Of a DNA stretch of 64,000 bases, positions 1 through 11,400 are shown piece by piece (position 1 is the stretch's first letter; each line of letters begins with the position of its first letter). Position numbers and translations under genes: made by a program. Source of the DNA: Protonemura montana (taxonomy: Eukaryota > Arthropoda > Insecta > Plecoptera > Nemouridae); the NCBI GenBank assembly GCA_947568835.1, contig OX387603.1, positions 1,303,701 through 1,367,700 of the forward strand, given 5' to 3'. A model generated the notes under the pieces. That model searched no databases. It had not been told where the DNA came from and saw only the letters and a list, made by a program, of their open reading frames with translations.

Positions 1-75
1 ATAGAGCATAGGATCCAGCCAGTTGGTCTCAAATAACCTGGATAGAACATAGGATCCAGCCAGCTGAGACGCGTT
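1..75. repeat. 41-bp minisatellite, edge copy
   Basis: About 1.7 copies of a 41-bp unit containing GGATAGAGCATAGGATCC and ending in CTCAAATAACCT run off the left edge of the window. The same unit forms arrays at 22173-22397 (reverse complement) and 53374-53646. The full extent here is unknown. From 76 to 442 I see no recognisable feature. Confidence 0.85.
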
Positions 76-442
76 CTAGGTGTGTTAATGTTCGGGTATT
101 CCCGACCACGTGTTTATCCCGTCTCAAGTCTTGGCTGGCGTCTTCAAGACGTTGCTTGTCTATTTGTGTTCCTTGTTCATCGCACACGTGGACGGTCGAC
201 ACACTCTGCCGGGGAATTGAATCGCGTCACTGCGCGGTTTCTTAGAGGAGTTGCTCACCAACTATCTTAGTTTGGGTGAAGCGTGGCTGAACCGGTGTCT
301 CATTGGTAAACCTATTGCTGCTTCGTTGTGCAAAACTCAGAAATAGCAATTTTTCGATTGGTTTAATTAGCGAGGACAGTGATTCTTTGCAGAGAGCGAA
401 TCTGACTTACGGTTTGGTTTGTTGGATACACTGGTCTTTGTC

Positions 443-1452
443 GGATCACCAAAGTTAAGCAACACTGCGCTGGGTCAGGTATTGGATGAGTGACCATCAT
501 ACACATGACCAGTTCTGTTCGGGAGTGAGGTTGGAGGGATGAAAGTTAAGCAACACTGCGCTGGGTCAGGTATTGGATGAGTGACCATCATACACATGAC
601 CAGTTCTGTTTGGGAGAGAGGTTGGAGGGATGAAAGTTAAGCAACACTGCGCTGGGTTAGGTATTGGATGAGTGACCATCATACACATGACCAGTTCTGT
701 TCGGGAGAGAGGTTGGAGGGATGAAAGTTAAGCAACACTGTGCTGGGTCAGGTATTAGATGGGTGACCATCATACACATGACCAGTTCTGTTCGGGAGAG
801 AGGTTGGAGGGATGAAAGTTAAGCAACACTGCGCTGAGTCAGGTATTAGATGGGTGACCATCATACACATGACCAGTTCTGTTCGGAAGAGATGTTGGAG
901 GGATGAAAGTTAAGCAACACTGCGCTGGGTCAGGTATTGGATGGGTGACCATCATACACATGACCAGTTCTGTTCGGGAGAGAGGTTGGAGGGATGAAAG
1001 TTAAGCAACACTGCGCTGAGTCAGGTATTGAATGGGTGACCATCATACACATGACCAGTTCTGTTCGGGAGAGAGGTTGGAGGGATGAAAGTTAAGCAAC
1101 ACTGCGCTGGGTCAGGTATTGAATGGGTGAACATCATACACATGACCAGTTCTGTTTGGGAGAGAGGTTGGAGGGATGAAAGTTAGTACAGCAACTTCAC
1201 TCGCCTTGCTTATCAACCTCTCGACAGCATGGATTTGTGGAGGAATCCTGTTGTTCGCGTTGTACCGTCCTTCGGAAGGGACGTTAAGCCGGTGGTCCCC
1301 TTGGTCTTCGACAGGAGTAGGCTACGTGATTGCTTCTGATTTTCCTTTTCTCCCTGTAAGACTAGATTAGGTTCATCATCATCCTCATCATCATCCACTC
1401 ATTGACTGACGACTTAAGACCAGTGCCACATGGCCAGATGTGAAAATAGTGT
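443..1452 (+). mobile_element. 5S-derived SINE with 8 tandem promoter units (copy A)
   Basis: A head with a 5S rRNA-like start (GGATCACCAAAGTTAAGCAA) is followed by eight 91-bp units, anchored at AAAGTTAAGCAAC near 451, 542, 633 and so on. Each unit carries a 5S-like box A region (GTTAAGCAACACTGCGC) and box C region (GGTATTGGATGGGTGACC), then a 41-bp linker ending GGTTGGAGGGATG. At 1178 the last linker runs into the single-copy SINE body (AGTTAGTACAGCAACTTCAC onward), which includes GGGACGTTAAGCCGGTGGTC, a motif resembling the central domain of the MetaSINE superfamily. The 3' end is diverged and lacks the AAAT tail. ORFs in the body are shared by all copies and are not genes. Confidence 0.85.
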
Positions 1453-1809
1453 ACGTACATTGGGTGGACGCGGTCTCTGTCTTGAAATGTGGGTGACATT
1501 TTAATCATGAGTCTATATGGCTAACCTTGGGCTAAGTTTTCGCGTGGAAACATCACATGCCATAACAATGTAGGTTGCATCACTTTCATTTAGCGCCGTT
1601 CAGTGCTCGTGGCTGAAGAATGTTCGGACCCAGCGATATTTGAAGTGTATCGGTCGCTTCATTACTGATGCAAAGCGAACCTAATCTGTAGTTTTTTTTA
1701 AATACTGATCTTGATTTGATCACGTAACCAGGCGGCGACCTTGCCATCGAGACTACCACGTGGTGTGGAAGTTGTAACGTAAATTCAGATGCGATTGCGT
1801 CAGGCATTC
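1453..1809. other. Unique sequence, nothing recognised
   Basis: No exon-like ORF, RNA gene or repeat copy could be supported here. Confidence 0.5.
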
Positions 1810-1819
1810 GCCAGGTTCG

Positions 1820-2105
1820 ACCCCAGTCCGGGCCAAGTCTGACCCAAGTTCAGCCCAAGTTTGTGCTTAGGTTTGGCAAAAAGTTTGGCTCAAGTTCGGC
1901 CCAGGTTTAGCCCAGGTTTGGCCCAGGTTTAGCCCAGGTTTGGCTCAGGTTTGGCCGAGGTTTAGCCCAGGTTTGGCTCAGGTTTGGCCGAGGTTTGGCC
2001 CAGGTTTAGCCCAGGTTTGGCCCAGGTTTAGCCCAGGTTTGGCTCAGGTTTGGCCCAGGTTTGGCCCAGACTCGGCCCAGGTTTGGCCCAGGTTTAGCCC
2101 ATGTT
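1820..2105. repeat. 11-bp minisatellite
   Basis: A tandem run of GCCCAGGTTTG and close variants (GCTCAGGTTTG, GCCGAGGTTTA), degenerating toward its left edge. The 11-bp period gives 11-residue repetitive ORFs in several frames, which are spurious. It is related in sequence to the 10-bp array at 14158-14503 read on the other strand (AGGTTTGGCCC against AGGTTGGCCC). Confidence 0.9.
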
Positions 2106-2570
2106 ACTGCATTGAAAATCTACCCTGTGTTCAGCAATAGAGACATGTAATCCGGCTTTTGGCCCGGTCATATAAACCCCGAGGTGAACGTCAAGGTTCG
2201 CGGCTCAGTGGCAAATGATATCTTGTCTTGTCACTCATGTTTTGAGTCGCATTCAAACGATGTCCACCTTGCATAATTTCGCACCAAACAAGTCGGCCAT
2301 TACCTTGTTTTAAATTAACTGCTAAAAGAAGGCTAAACCGACGCCTGTTTCAATCATCGTATTGCGCTTTGAATGCACCTACCAGTTATTAAGCACCACT
2401 TCGACGTGGGATGTGGGTGACATCAAGGAATGGACACTTTCCAAAAAGCAAACCTTGATTATACCAAGGTTCAGAGGTTGTTCAAAGTGGTTTTGTTGGT
2501 TTCGGTTCTGAAGAGAATCGTTGCTAAAACCAAACTTTCTTCCACCTCACCCAACACTGCTCCTCATAAG
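2106..2570. other. Unique sequence between arrays
   Basis: I see no gene, RNA gene or repeat structure in this stretch. Confidence 0.5.
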
Positions 2571-3329
2571 ATCACCGATGTTAAGCAACACTGCGCAGGG
2601 TCACCGTATTAGATGGGTGACCATCATACACATGACCAGTTCTGTTCGGTAGAGAGGTTGGAGGGATGAAAGTTAAGCAACACTGCGCTGGGTCAGGTAT
2701 TGGATGGGTGACCATCATACACATGACCAGTTCTGTTCGGGAGAGAGGTTGGAGGGATGAAAGTTAAGCAACACTGCACTGGGTTAGGTATTGGATTGGT
2801 GACCATCATACACATGACCAGTTCTGTTCAGGAGAGAGGTTGGAGGGATGAAAGTTAAGCAACACTGCGCTGGGTCAGGTATTGGATGGGTGAACATCAT
2901 ACACATGACCGGTTCTGATCGGGAGAGAGGTTGGAGGGATGAAAGTTAAGCAACACTGCGCTGGGTCAGGTATTGGATGGGTGACCATCATACACATGAC
3001 CAGTTCTGTTCGGGAGAGAGGTTGGAGGGATGAAAGTTAGTACAGCAACTTCACTCGCCTTGCTTATCAACCTCTCGACAGCATGGATTTGTGGAGGAAT
3101 CCTGTTGTTCGCGTTGTACCGTCCTTCGGAAGGGACGTTAAGCCGGTGGTCCACTTGGTCTTCGACAGGAGTAGGCTACGTGCCGGCACCGGGTTTCCCC
3201 TCCTCCCTTCTATGCTAGGTTAGGTTCATCATCATCCACTCATTCACCGACGCCATAAGACCAGTGCCGCATGGCCAGATGTCAAAACAGTGCTATGTTA
3301 AACACCACAAATAAATAAATAAATAATAA
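2571..3329 (+). mobile_element. 5S-derived SINE with 5 promoter units (copy B)
   Basis: The head begins with a 5S-like CATAAGATCACCGATGTTAA. Five 91-bp units follow, then the body from about 3032 with the conserved GGGACGTTAAGCCGGTGGTC block, and a tail GTTAAACACCACAAATAAAT extended by AAT. This is the best short full-length example in the window: 5S head, amplified units, body, then an A/T-rich simple tail typical of SINEs. No clear target-site duplication was found. Confidence 0.85.
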
Positions 3330-3624
3330 TGCAAGCATTATGAAATTATTGAAATAAACCAGCAAAACGGCAGGATTTTCTCAGCAAGACTAACTGCACG
3401 TAGCGTCGTTCAAGTTCATACCAGTATCAACTAAGCCGAGGCAACTTAAACTCAAGTCGTATTTGTTTTCTTGTTTGCTGTACAATATTAGCAAAGCCGC
3501 TCCTCTGCGCGGTCACCTGTTGATAACACAATCTACCTGGCGATGTCACGTGGTCGCTCAGCTGAGTCATCGAAGCAAGCCGAGACCAAGTCGATCATGC
3601 CGCCCTTGCCCAGCTGACTCACAT
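3330..3624. other. Unique spacer between opposed SINEs
   Basis: About 0.3 kb separates SINE copies B (+) and C (-), which lie tail to tail. I see no gene in it. Confidence 0.5.
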
Positions 3625-5368
3625 TCATTTATTTGTGGTGTTTAACGACGCACTGTTTTGACATCTGGTCATGTGGCACTGGTCTAATGGCGTCGGTCAA
3701 TGAGTGGATGATGATGAACCTAACCTAGCCAAGAAGGGAGGAGGGGAAACCCGGTGCCGGCACGTAGCCTACTCCTGTCGAAGACCAAGGGGACCACCGG
3801 CTTAACGTCCCTTCCGAAGGACGGTACAACGCGAACAACAGGATTCCTCTACAAATCCATGCTGTCGAGAGGTTGATAAGCAAGGCGAGTGAAGTTGCTG
3901 TACTAACTTTCATCCCTCCAACCTCTCTCCCGAACAGAACTGGTCATGTGTATGATGATCACCCATCCAATACCTGACCCAGCGCAGTGTTGCTTAACTT
4001 TCATCCCTCCAACCTCTCTCCCGAACAGAACTGGTCATGTGTATGATGGTCACCCATCCAATACCTGACCCAGCGCAGTGTTGCTTAACTTTCATCCCTC
4101 CAAACTCTCTCCCGAACAGAACTGGTCATGTGTATGATGGTCACCCATCCAATACCTGACCCAGCGCAGTGTTGCTTAACTTTCATCCCTCCAACCTGTC
4201 TCCCGAACAGAACTGGTCATGTGTATGATGGTCACCCATCCAATACCTGACCCAGCGCAGTGTTGCTTAACTTTCATCCCTCCAACCTGTCTCCCGAACA
4301 GAACTGGTCATGTGTATGATAGTCACCCATCCAATACCTGACCCAGCGCAGTGTTGCTTAACTTTCATCCCTCCAACCTTTCTCCCGAACAGAACTGGTC
4401 ATGTGTATGATGGTCACCCATCCAATACCTGACCCAGCGTAGTGTTGCTTAACTTTCATCCCTCTAACCTCTCTCCCGAACAGAACTGGTCATGTGTATG
4501 ATGGTCACCCATCCAATACCTGACTCAGCGCAGTGTTGCTTAACTTTCATCCCTCCAACCTCTCTCCCGAACAGAACTGGTCATGTGTATGATGGTCACC
4601 CATCCAATACCTGACCCAGCGCAGTGTTGCTTAACTTTCATCCCTCCAATCTCTCTCCCGAACAGAACTGGTCATGTGTATGATGGTCACCCATCCAATA
4701 CCTGAGCCAGCGTAGTGTTGCTTAACTTTCATCCCTCCAACCTGTCTCCCGAACAGAACTGGTCATGTGTATGATAGTCACCCATCCAATACCTGACCCA
4801 GCGCAGTGTTGCTTAACTTTCATCCCTCCAACCTTTCTCCCGAACAGAACTGGTCATGTGTATGATGGTCACCCATCCAATACCTGACCCAGCGTAGTGT
4901 TGCTTAACTTTCATCCCTCTAACCTCTCTCCCGAACAGAACTGGTCATGTGTATGATGGTCACCCATCCAATACCTGACTCAGCGCAGTGTTGCTTAACT
5001 TTCATCCCTCCAACCTCTCTCCCGAACAGAACTGGTCATGTGTATGATGGTCACCCATCCAATACCTGACCCAGCGCAGTGTTGCTTAACTTTCATCCCT
5101 CCAATCTCTCTCCCGAACAGAACTGGTCATGTGTATGATGGTCACCCATCCAATACCTGAGCCAGCGTAGTGTTGCTTAACTTTCATCCCTCCAACCTCT
5201 CTCCCGAACAGAACTGGTCATGTGTATGATGGTCACCCATCCAATACCTGACCCAGCGCAGTGTTGCTTAGCTTTCATCCCTCCAACCTCTCTCCCGAAC
5301 AGAACTGGTCATGTGTATGATGGTCACCCATCCAATACCTAACCCAGTGCAGTGTTACTTAACTTCGG
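3625..5368 (-). mobile_element. 5S-derived SINE with 16 promoter units (copy C)
   Basis: On the minus strand, the body and tail occupy 3625-3915 (plus-strand start ATTTATTTGTGGTGTTTAAC) and about sixteen 91-bp 5S-derived units run to 5368. Diagnostic variants recur exactly 455 bp (5 units) apart: a GATAGTCAC variant near 4316 and 4771, CCTTTCTCCCG near 4378 and 4833, CAATCTCTC near 4647 and 5102. A five-unit block has therefore been duplicated as a higher-order repeat. The 5S strand is minus. Confidence 0.87.
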
Positions 5369-5715
5369 ACCTGTGCTTCCAACACGGTCAAACAGTTCGG
5401 TGCTGACTCACATACAATGCGCAGTAATTGGGTCACTTGGGCGCCGATCAAACAAGAGTCAGGGTGCGATCATGATTATCGCGGGGCAAACTTCAAATTC
5501 ACGAATCACTTCCGGTTTCACTTGATTCTCGCCAAATGTCACGGACGACGCAGTAATCTTTCTGCTCAGTAATTACATTCAAAGTCACGAGTTGGAAAAT
5601 AACTGCACTTAAGTATGTAATAAACAGATTGAGATTAAATCTATAATTCTGTAGGACGACGCTGGCTTCGTTAAGGTACCGGATTCACTCTCAGCTACCT
5701 TCTAGGCTTGCCTGT
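5369..5715. other. Unique sequence
   Basis: No supported feature lies between the SINE array and the 68-bp minisatellite. Confidence 0.5.
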
Positions 5716-5724
5716 AAGCTTGGT

Positions 5725-6548
5725 GCTGTTGGACAGGAGCAGCCAACACAGTGTGTCAAAGTGACAAGGCTAAGCGGTGACCGGTCCTTGGTGCTGTTGG
5801 ACAGGAGCAGCCAACACAGTGTGTCAAAGTGACAAGGCTAAGCGGTGGCCGGTCCTTGGTGCTGTTAGACAGGAGCAGCCAACACAGTGTGTCAAAGTGA
5901 CAAGGCTAAGCGGTGGCCGGTCCTTGGTGCTGTTGGACAGGAGCAGCCAACACAGTGTGTCAAAGTGACAAGGCTAAGCGGTGGCCGGTCCTTGGTGCTG
6001 TTGGACAGGAGCAGCCAACACAGTGTGTCAAAGTGACAAGGCTAAGCGGTGACCGGTCCTTGGTGCTGTTGGACAGGAGCAGCCAACACAGTGTGTCAAA
6101 GTGACAAGGCTAAGCGGTGACCGGTCCTTGGTGTTGTTGGACAGGAGCAGCCAACACAGTGTGTCAAAGTGACAAGGCTAAGCGGTGACCGGTCCTTGGT
6201 GTTGTTGGACAGGAGCAGCCAACACAGTGTGTCAAAGTGACAAGGCTAAGCGGTGGCCGGTCCTTGGTGCTGTTGGACAGGAGCAGCTAACACAGTGTGT
6301 CAAAGTGACAAGGCTAAGCGGTGGCCGGTCCTTGGTGCTGTTGAACAGGAGCAGCCAACACAGTGTGTCAAAGTGACAAGGCTAAGCGGTGGCCGGTCCT
6401 TGGTGCTGTTGGACAGGAGCAGCCAACACAGTGTGTCAAAGTGACAAGGCTAAGCGGTGGCCGGTCCTTGGTGCTGTTGGACAGGAGCAGCCAACACAGT
6501 GTGTCAAAGTGACAAGGCTAAGCGGTGGCCGGTCCTTGGTGCTGTTGA
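5725..6548. repeat. 68-bp minisatellite, about 12 copies
   Basis: The unit includes GGTGCTGTTGGACAGGAGCA and AAAGTGACAAGGCTAAGCGG. Period 68 is set by recurrence at 5777, 5845, 5913 and so on. Because 68 is not a multiple of three, the repetitive ORFs across it change frame each unit and are not coding. Copies differ by only a few substitutions (GTGGCCGG/GTGACCGG, GCTG/GTTG). Confidence 0.93.
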
Positions 6549-6950
6549 ACAGTATAGAGGGCTGCGTGCTGGCACCGGGTTTAGCCTCGGCTCCCTCCTT
6601 GTGGGTCTTATTACAAGTCGCGTCGCTGGCTCAGACCAGTGCGTCGCAGTTGCTTCTTGGACGGCGTCCACCCCGGCATCCTTTGACCCGTTGCACTTGA
6701 CGTCGTCATCGTATAGTGACGTCGCGACGCCGGCTGATGACATCGGCCAGGTGGACGTCGTCATCAGCGACACGTCGTCCGATGACAATTGTTTGTAATT
6801 TGCCTGCTGAGACATCAGGCGTTAATTACGTCATGTGACGTAGGCCCATGTTTTGCAATCGCGGTTTAGTCAACGGCCTAAAAACAGGGTTGCTTCCGAA
6901 TGAAAAGAAGGCACTTAACATCTTTCAAGATTCTGTTACCACAGTTATTG
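6549..6950. other. Spacer with TGACGT motifs
   Basis: Unique sequence, partly rich in GACGTCGTCATC-like words (6699-6790), plus a pair of TGACGT-type sites near 6827-6842 (TTACGTCATGTGACGTAGG). These resemble CREB/ATF half-sites, but no promoter or gene is evident, so a regulatory role is only a possibility. Confidence 0.3.
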
Positions 6951-7374
6951 CTGGACATTCCGTGACAGAGCGCTTGTTTCGCTCCACGCAAAGGAGCGGA
7001 CACTCGCCGTCGCCTCTGTGCTGGACATTCCGTGACAGGGCGCTTGTTTCGCTCCACGCAAAGGAGCGGACACTCGCCGTCGCCTCTGTGCTGGACATTC
7101 CGTGACATGGCGCTTGTTTCGCTCCACGCGAAGGAGCGGACACTCACCGTCGCCTCTGTGCTGGACATTCCGTGACAGGGCGCTTGTTTCGCTCCACGCA
7201 AAGGAGCAGACACTCGCCGTCGCCTCTGTGCTGGACATTCCGTGACAGGGCGCTTGTTTCGCTCCACGCAAAGGAGCGGACACTCGCCGTCGTCTCTGTG
7301 CTGGACATTCCGTGACAGGGTGCTTGTTTCGCTCCACGCAAAGGAGCGGACACTCGCCGTCGCCTCTGTGCTGG
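6951..7374. repeat. 70-bp minisatellite with hairpin, 6 copies
   Basis: CTGGACATTCCGTGACA recurs at 6951, 7021, 7091, 7161, 7231 and 7301. Each unit contains a perfect six-base inverted repeat, CGCTCC-(7 nt)-GGAGCG, able to form a small hairpin. Long repetitive minus-strand ORFs (up to about 200 codons) are by-products of the repeat. Confidence 0.93.
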
Positions 7375-7880
7375 ACAGCGACAAGCTAAGGAGGTAATAA
7401 AACGAAGTGTCCTCAGACTTGGTCGTTAATGAAACGTGTTGAAAAGACTGTTTTCGACGTGAGTTGGTGTGAAAATAACCCAAGGGCGGCTTGAGAAGCC
7501 AACAGAGGCCGATAGGAAGCGATCGGATAAATATAGTTCACCTTTGAAACGCCGCTGTTTCAATATATTATTGTGTCGCTGGGAAAAGAATGCTTCCTGC
7601 ATCTGCTTCTCTGCAAGAAGCTGCTGGTCTAGTTGACGCTATTTGCATTTCCGCCATTCGTCGAATTAAATGTGCGGTGCTATAGTCACTCGATGTATCA
7701 CCGGGATGATTACTCGTCCTCCGTATGTCGAACATTTCAAACCAGACATATGTTTGATCAAGTGTTCGATCCGATTGCAATGAGATCATTCTGATCGGGT
7801 TTTATCGGAAACAGCATCGAGTTCCACTTGATTCGAGATCGGTTGTTGCGTAGACAAATCGTTAGATTAGGATGAAATCT
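7375..7880. other. Unique sequence
   Basis: No gene-like ORF or repeat match was noticed here. Confidence 0.5.
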
Positions 7881-7882
7881 GA

Positions 7883-8118
7883 TTTAAATTGCAAACGCTT
7901 GCAATGCGCGGGGTATTTTATTATTAACAACACTATAACCATCTCAAAAGTTGATGCCCAAACGCGGACTGTATACACTAAAATCGTCTCAAAAAGCCAG
8001 TGTCCAGATAGCTCAATTGGTTAGAGCAACACCCGTGACAGGTGGAGATCGGGGTTCGAGTCCGCGTTTGGACATCAATTTTTGAGACGGTTCTAGTGTT
8101 GTTAATAATAAAATCGTT
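7883..8118 (+). mobile_element. Inverted-repeat MITE carrying a tRNA-like sequence
   Basis: Terminal inverted repeats of about 50 bp (left ATTATTAACAACACTATAAC, right the complement of GTTCTAGTGTTGTTAATAAT) flank a 73-nt tRNA-like segment at 8002-8074. That segment has a paired 7-bp acceptor stem (GTCCAGA with TTTGGAC), a D-arm GCTC-AATTGGTTA-GAGC, an anticodon arm ACACC-CGTGACA-GGTGG and a B-box GGTTCGAGTCC. Position 33 is not T, one T-stem pair is mismatched and the variable loop is short, so it is probably a pseudo-tRNA (formal anticodon TGA). Related copies occur near 29040, 30740, 36185, 47455, 51000, 51270 and 59110. Confidence 0.75.
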
Positions 8119-8437
8119 AGATTGTTTTCAATGATTCATGATTAGCTTGGTTGATCTGCTAAAAGTGTTCATAAAACTTTGTCGTTGTAAATTAGTAAAA
8201 CTCGAGCATGAGGTCAGATGATTCTTCAGTGAGATTACAGCTTGGTCTTATCGCTGGTTATAAGAGCATTTATAAGACTTCCCAGACAGCAATTACTTCG
8301 TCTCCTTCTGACATAATTAACTTGCTCGTGAGAAAGTGCAACACGTCATGCATTAACATTAGCATCTTCCACGTATTCGCAAAACACGCGTGCATACCTT
8401 GCTCTAAGCTGAGATATTAGAGAGTCTCCGGCTTACC
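8119..8437. other. Unique sequence
   Basis: A short 70-codon ORF (8208-8420) has no recognisable features. I see no gene here. Confidence 0.45.
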
Positions 8438-11400
8438 AAGCCATGTCTTGAGCTGGACAACAACATGGACTGCAAGCCATGTCTTGAGCTGGACAACAGC
8501 ATGGACTGCAAGCCATGTCTTGAGCTGGACAACAGCATGGACTGCAAGCCATGTCTTGAGCTGGACAACAGCATGGACTGCAAGCCATGTCTTGAGCTGG
8601 ACAACAGCATGGACTGCAAGCCATGTCTTGAGCTGGACAACAGCATGGACTGCAAGCCATGTCTTGAGCTGGACAACAGCATGGAATGCAAGCCATGTCT
8701 TGAGCTGGACAACAACATGGACTGCAAGCCATGTCTTGAGCTGGACAACAGCATGGACTGCAAGCCATGTCTTGAGCTGGACAACAGCATGGACTGCAAG
8801 CCATGTCTTGAGCTGGACAACAACATGGACTGCAAGCCATGTCTTGAGCTGGACAACAGCATGGACTGCAAGCCATGTCTTGAGCTGGACAACAGCATGG
8901 ACTGCAAGTCATGTCTTGAGCTGGACAACAGCATGGACTGCAAGCCATGTCTTGAGCTGGACAACAGCATGGACTGCAAGCCATGTCTTGAGCTGGACAA
9001 GGGCATGGACTGCAAGCCATGTCTTGAGCTGGACAACAGCATGGACTGCAAGCCATGTCTTGAGCTGGACAACAGCATGGACTGCAAGCCATGTCTTGAG
9101 CTGGACAACAGCATGGACTGCAAGCCATGTCTTGAGCTGGACAAGGGCATGGACTGCAAGCCATGTCTTGAGCTGGACAACAGCATGGACTGCAAGCCAT
9201 GTCTTGAGCTGGACAACAGCATGGACTGCAAGCCATGTCTTGAGCTGGACAACAGCATGGACTGCAAGCCATGTCTTGAGCTGGACAACAGCATGGACTG
9301 CAAGCCATGTCTTGAGCTGGACAACAGCATGGACTGCAAGCCATGTCTTGAGCTGGACAAGGGCATGGACTGCAAGCCATGTCTTGAGCTGGACACCAGC
9401 ATGGACTGCAAGCCATGTCTTGAGCTGGACAACAGCATGGACTGCCAGCCATGTCTTGAGCTGGACAACAGCATGGACTGCAAGCCATGTCTTGAGCTGG
9501 ACAACAGCATGGACTGCAAGCCATGTCTTGAGCTGGACAACAGCATGGACTGCAAGCCATGTCTTGAGCTGGACAACAACATGGGCTGCAAGCCATGTCT
9601 TGAGCTGGACAACAGCATGGACTGCAAGCCATGTCTTGAGCTGGACAACAGCATGGACTGCCAGCCATGTCTTGAGCTGGACAACAGCATGGACTGCAAG
9701 CCATGTCTTGAGCTGGACAACAGCATGGACTGCAAGCCATGTCTTGAGCTGGACAACAGCATGGACTGCAAGCTATGTCTTGAGCTGGACAACAGCATGG
9801 ACTGCAAGCCATGTCTTGAGCTGGACAACAGCATGGACTGCAAGCCATGTCTTGAGCTGGACAACAGCATGGACTGCAAGCCATGTCTTGAGCTGGACAA
9901 CAGCATGGACTGCAAGCCATGTCTTGAGCTGGACAACAGCATGGACTGCAAGCCATGTCTTGAGCTGGACAACAGCATGGACTGCAAGCCATGTCTTGAG
10001 CTGGACAACAGCATGGACTGCAAGCCATGTCTTGAGCTGGACAACAGCATGGACTGCAAGCCATGTCTTGAGCTGGACAACAGCATGGACTGCAAGCCAT
10101 GTCTTGAGCTGGACAAGGGTATGGACTGCAAGCCATGTCTTGAGCTAAACAACAGCATGGACTGCAAGCCATGTCTTGAGCTGGACAACAGCATGGACTG
10201 CAAGCCATGTCTTGAGCTGGACAACAGCATGGACTGCAAGCCATGTCTTGAGCTGGACAACAGCATGGACTGCAAGCCATGTCTTGAGCTGGACAACAGC
10301 ATGGACTGCAAGCCATGTCTTGAGCTGGACAACAGCATGGACTGCAAGCCATGTCTTGAGCTGGACAACAGCATGGACTGCAAGCCATGTCTTGAGCTGG
10401 ACAAGGGTATGGACTGCAAGCCATGTCTTGAGCTGGACAACAGCATGGACTGCAAGCCATGTCTTGAGCTGGACAACAGCATGGACTGCAAGCCATGTCT
10501 TGAGCTGGACAACAGCATGGACTGCAAGCCATGTCTTGAGCTGGACAACAGCATGGACTGCAAGCCATGTCTTGAGCTGGACAACAGCATGGACTGCAAG
10601 CCATGTCTTGAGCTGGACAACAGCATGGACTGCAAGCCATGTCTTGAGCTGGACAACAGCATGGACTGCAAGCCATGTCTTGAGCTGGACAAGGGTATGG
10701 ACTGCAAGCCATGTCTTGAGCTGGACAACAGCATGGACTGCAAGCCATGTCTTGAGCTGGACAACAGCATGGACTGCAAGCCATGTCTTGAGCTGGACAA
10801 CAGCATGGACTGCAAGCCATGTCTTGAGCTGGACAACAGCATGGACTGCAAGCCATGTCTTGAGCTGGACAACAGCATGGACTGCAAGCCATGTCTTGAG
10901 CTGGACAACAGCATGGACTGCAAGCCATGTCTTGAGCTGGACAACAGCATGGACTGCAAGCCATGTCTTGAGCTGGACAACAACATGGACTGCAAGCCAT
11001 GTCTTGAGCTGGACAACAACATGGACTGCAAGCCATGTCTTGAGCTGGACAACAGCATGGACTGCAAGCCATGTCTTGAGCTGGACAACAACATGGACTG
11101 CAAGCCATGTCTTGAGCTGGACAACAGCATGGACTGCAAGCCATGTCTTGAGCTGGACAACAGCATGGACTGCAAGCCATGTCTTGAGCTGGACAACAGC
11201 ATGGACTGCAAGCCATGTCTTGAGCCGGACAACAACATGGACTGCAAGCCATGTCTAGAGCTGGACAACAGCATGGACTGCAAGCCATGTCTTGAGCTGG
11301 ACAACAGCATGGACTACAAGCCATGTCTTGAGCTGGACAACAGCATGGACTGCAAGCCATGTCTTGAGCTGGACAACAGCATGGACTGCAAGCCATGTCT

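Noticed and set aside
443..5368. Genuine 5S rRNA gene cluster
   Set aside because: Only the internal-control-region part of 5S is present, it is joined to a non-5S linker in every 91-bp unit and leads into a SINE body; no full 120-nt 5S gene or terminator.
5777..6798. Overlapping 63-113 codon ORFs over the 68-bp array
   Set aside because: The period is not a multiple of three and the same peptide recurs every few units in shifting frames.
6878..7483. A 201-codon minus-strand ORF
   Set aside because: It is the translated 70-bp minisatellite with chance flanks; no domain.
8002..8074. Functional tRNA gene (formal serine anticodon)
   Set aside because: No T at position 33, no long serine variable arm, a mismatched T-stem pair, and it sits inside a repeated inverted-repeat element.
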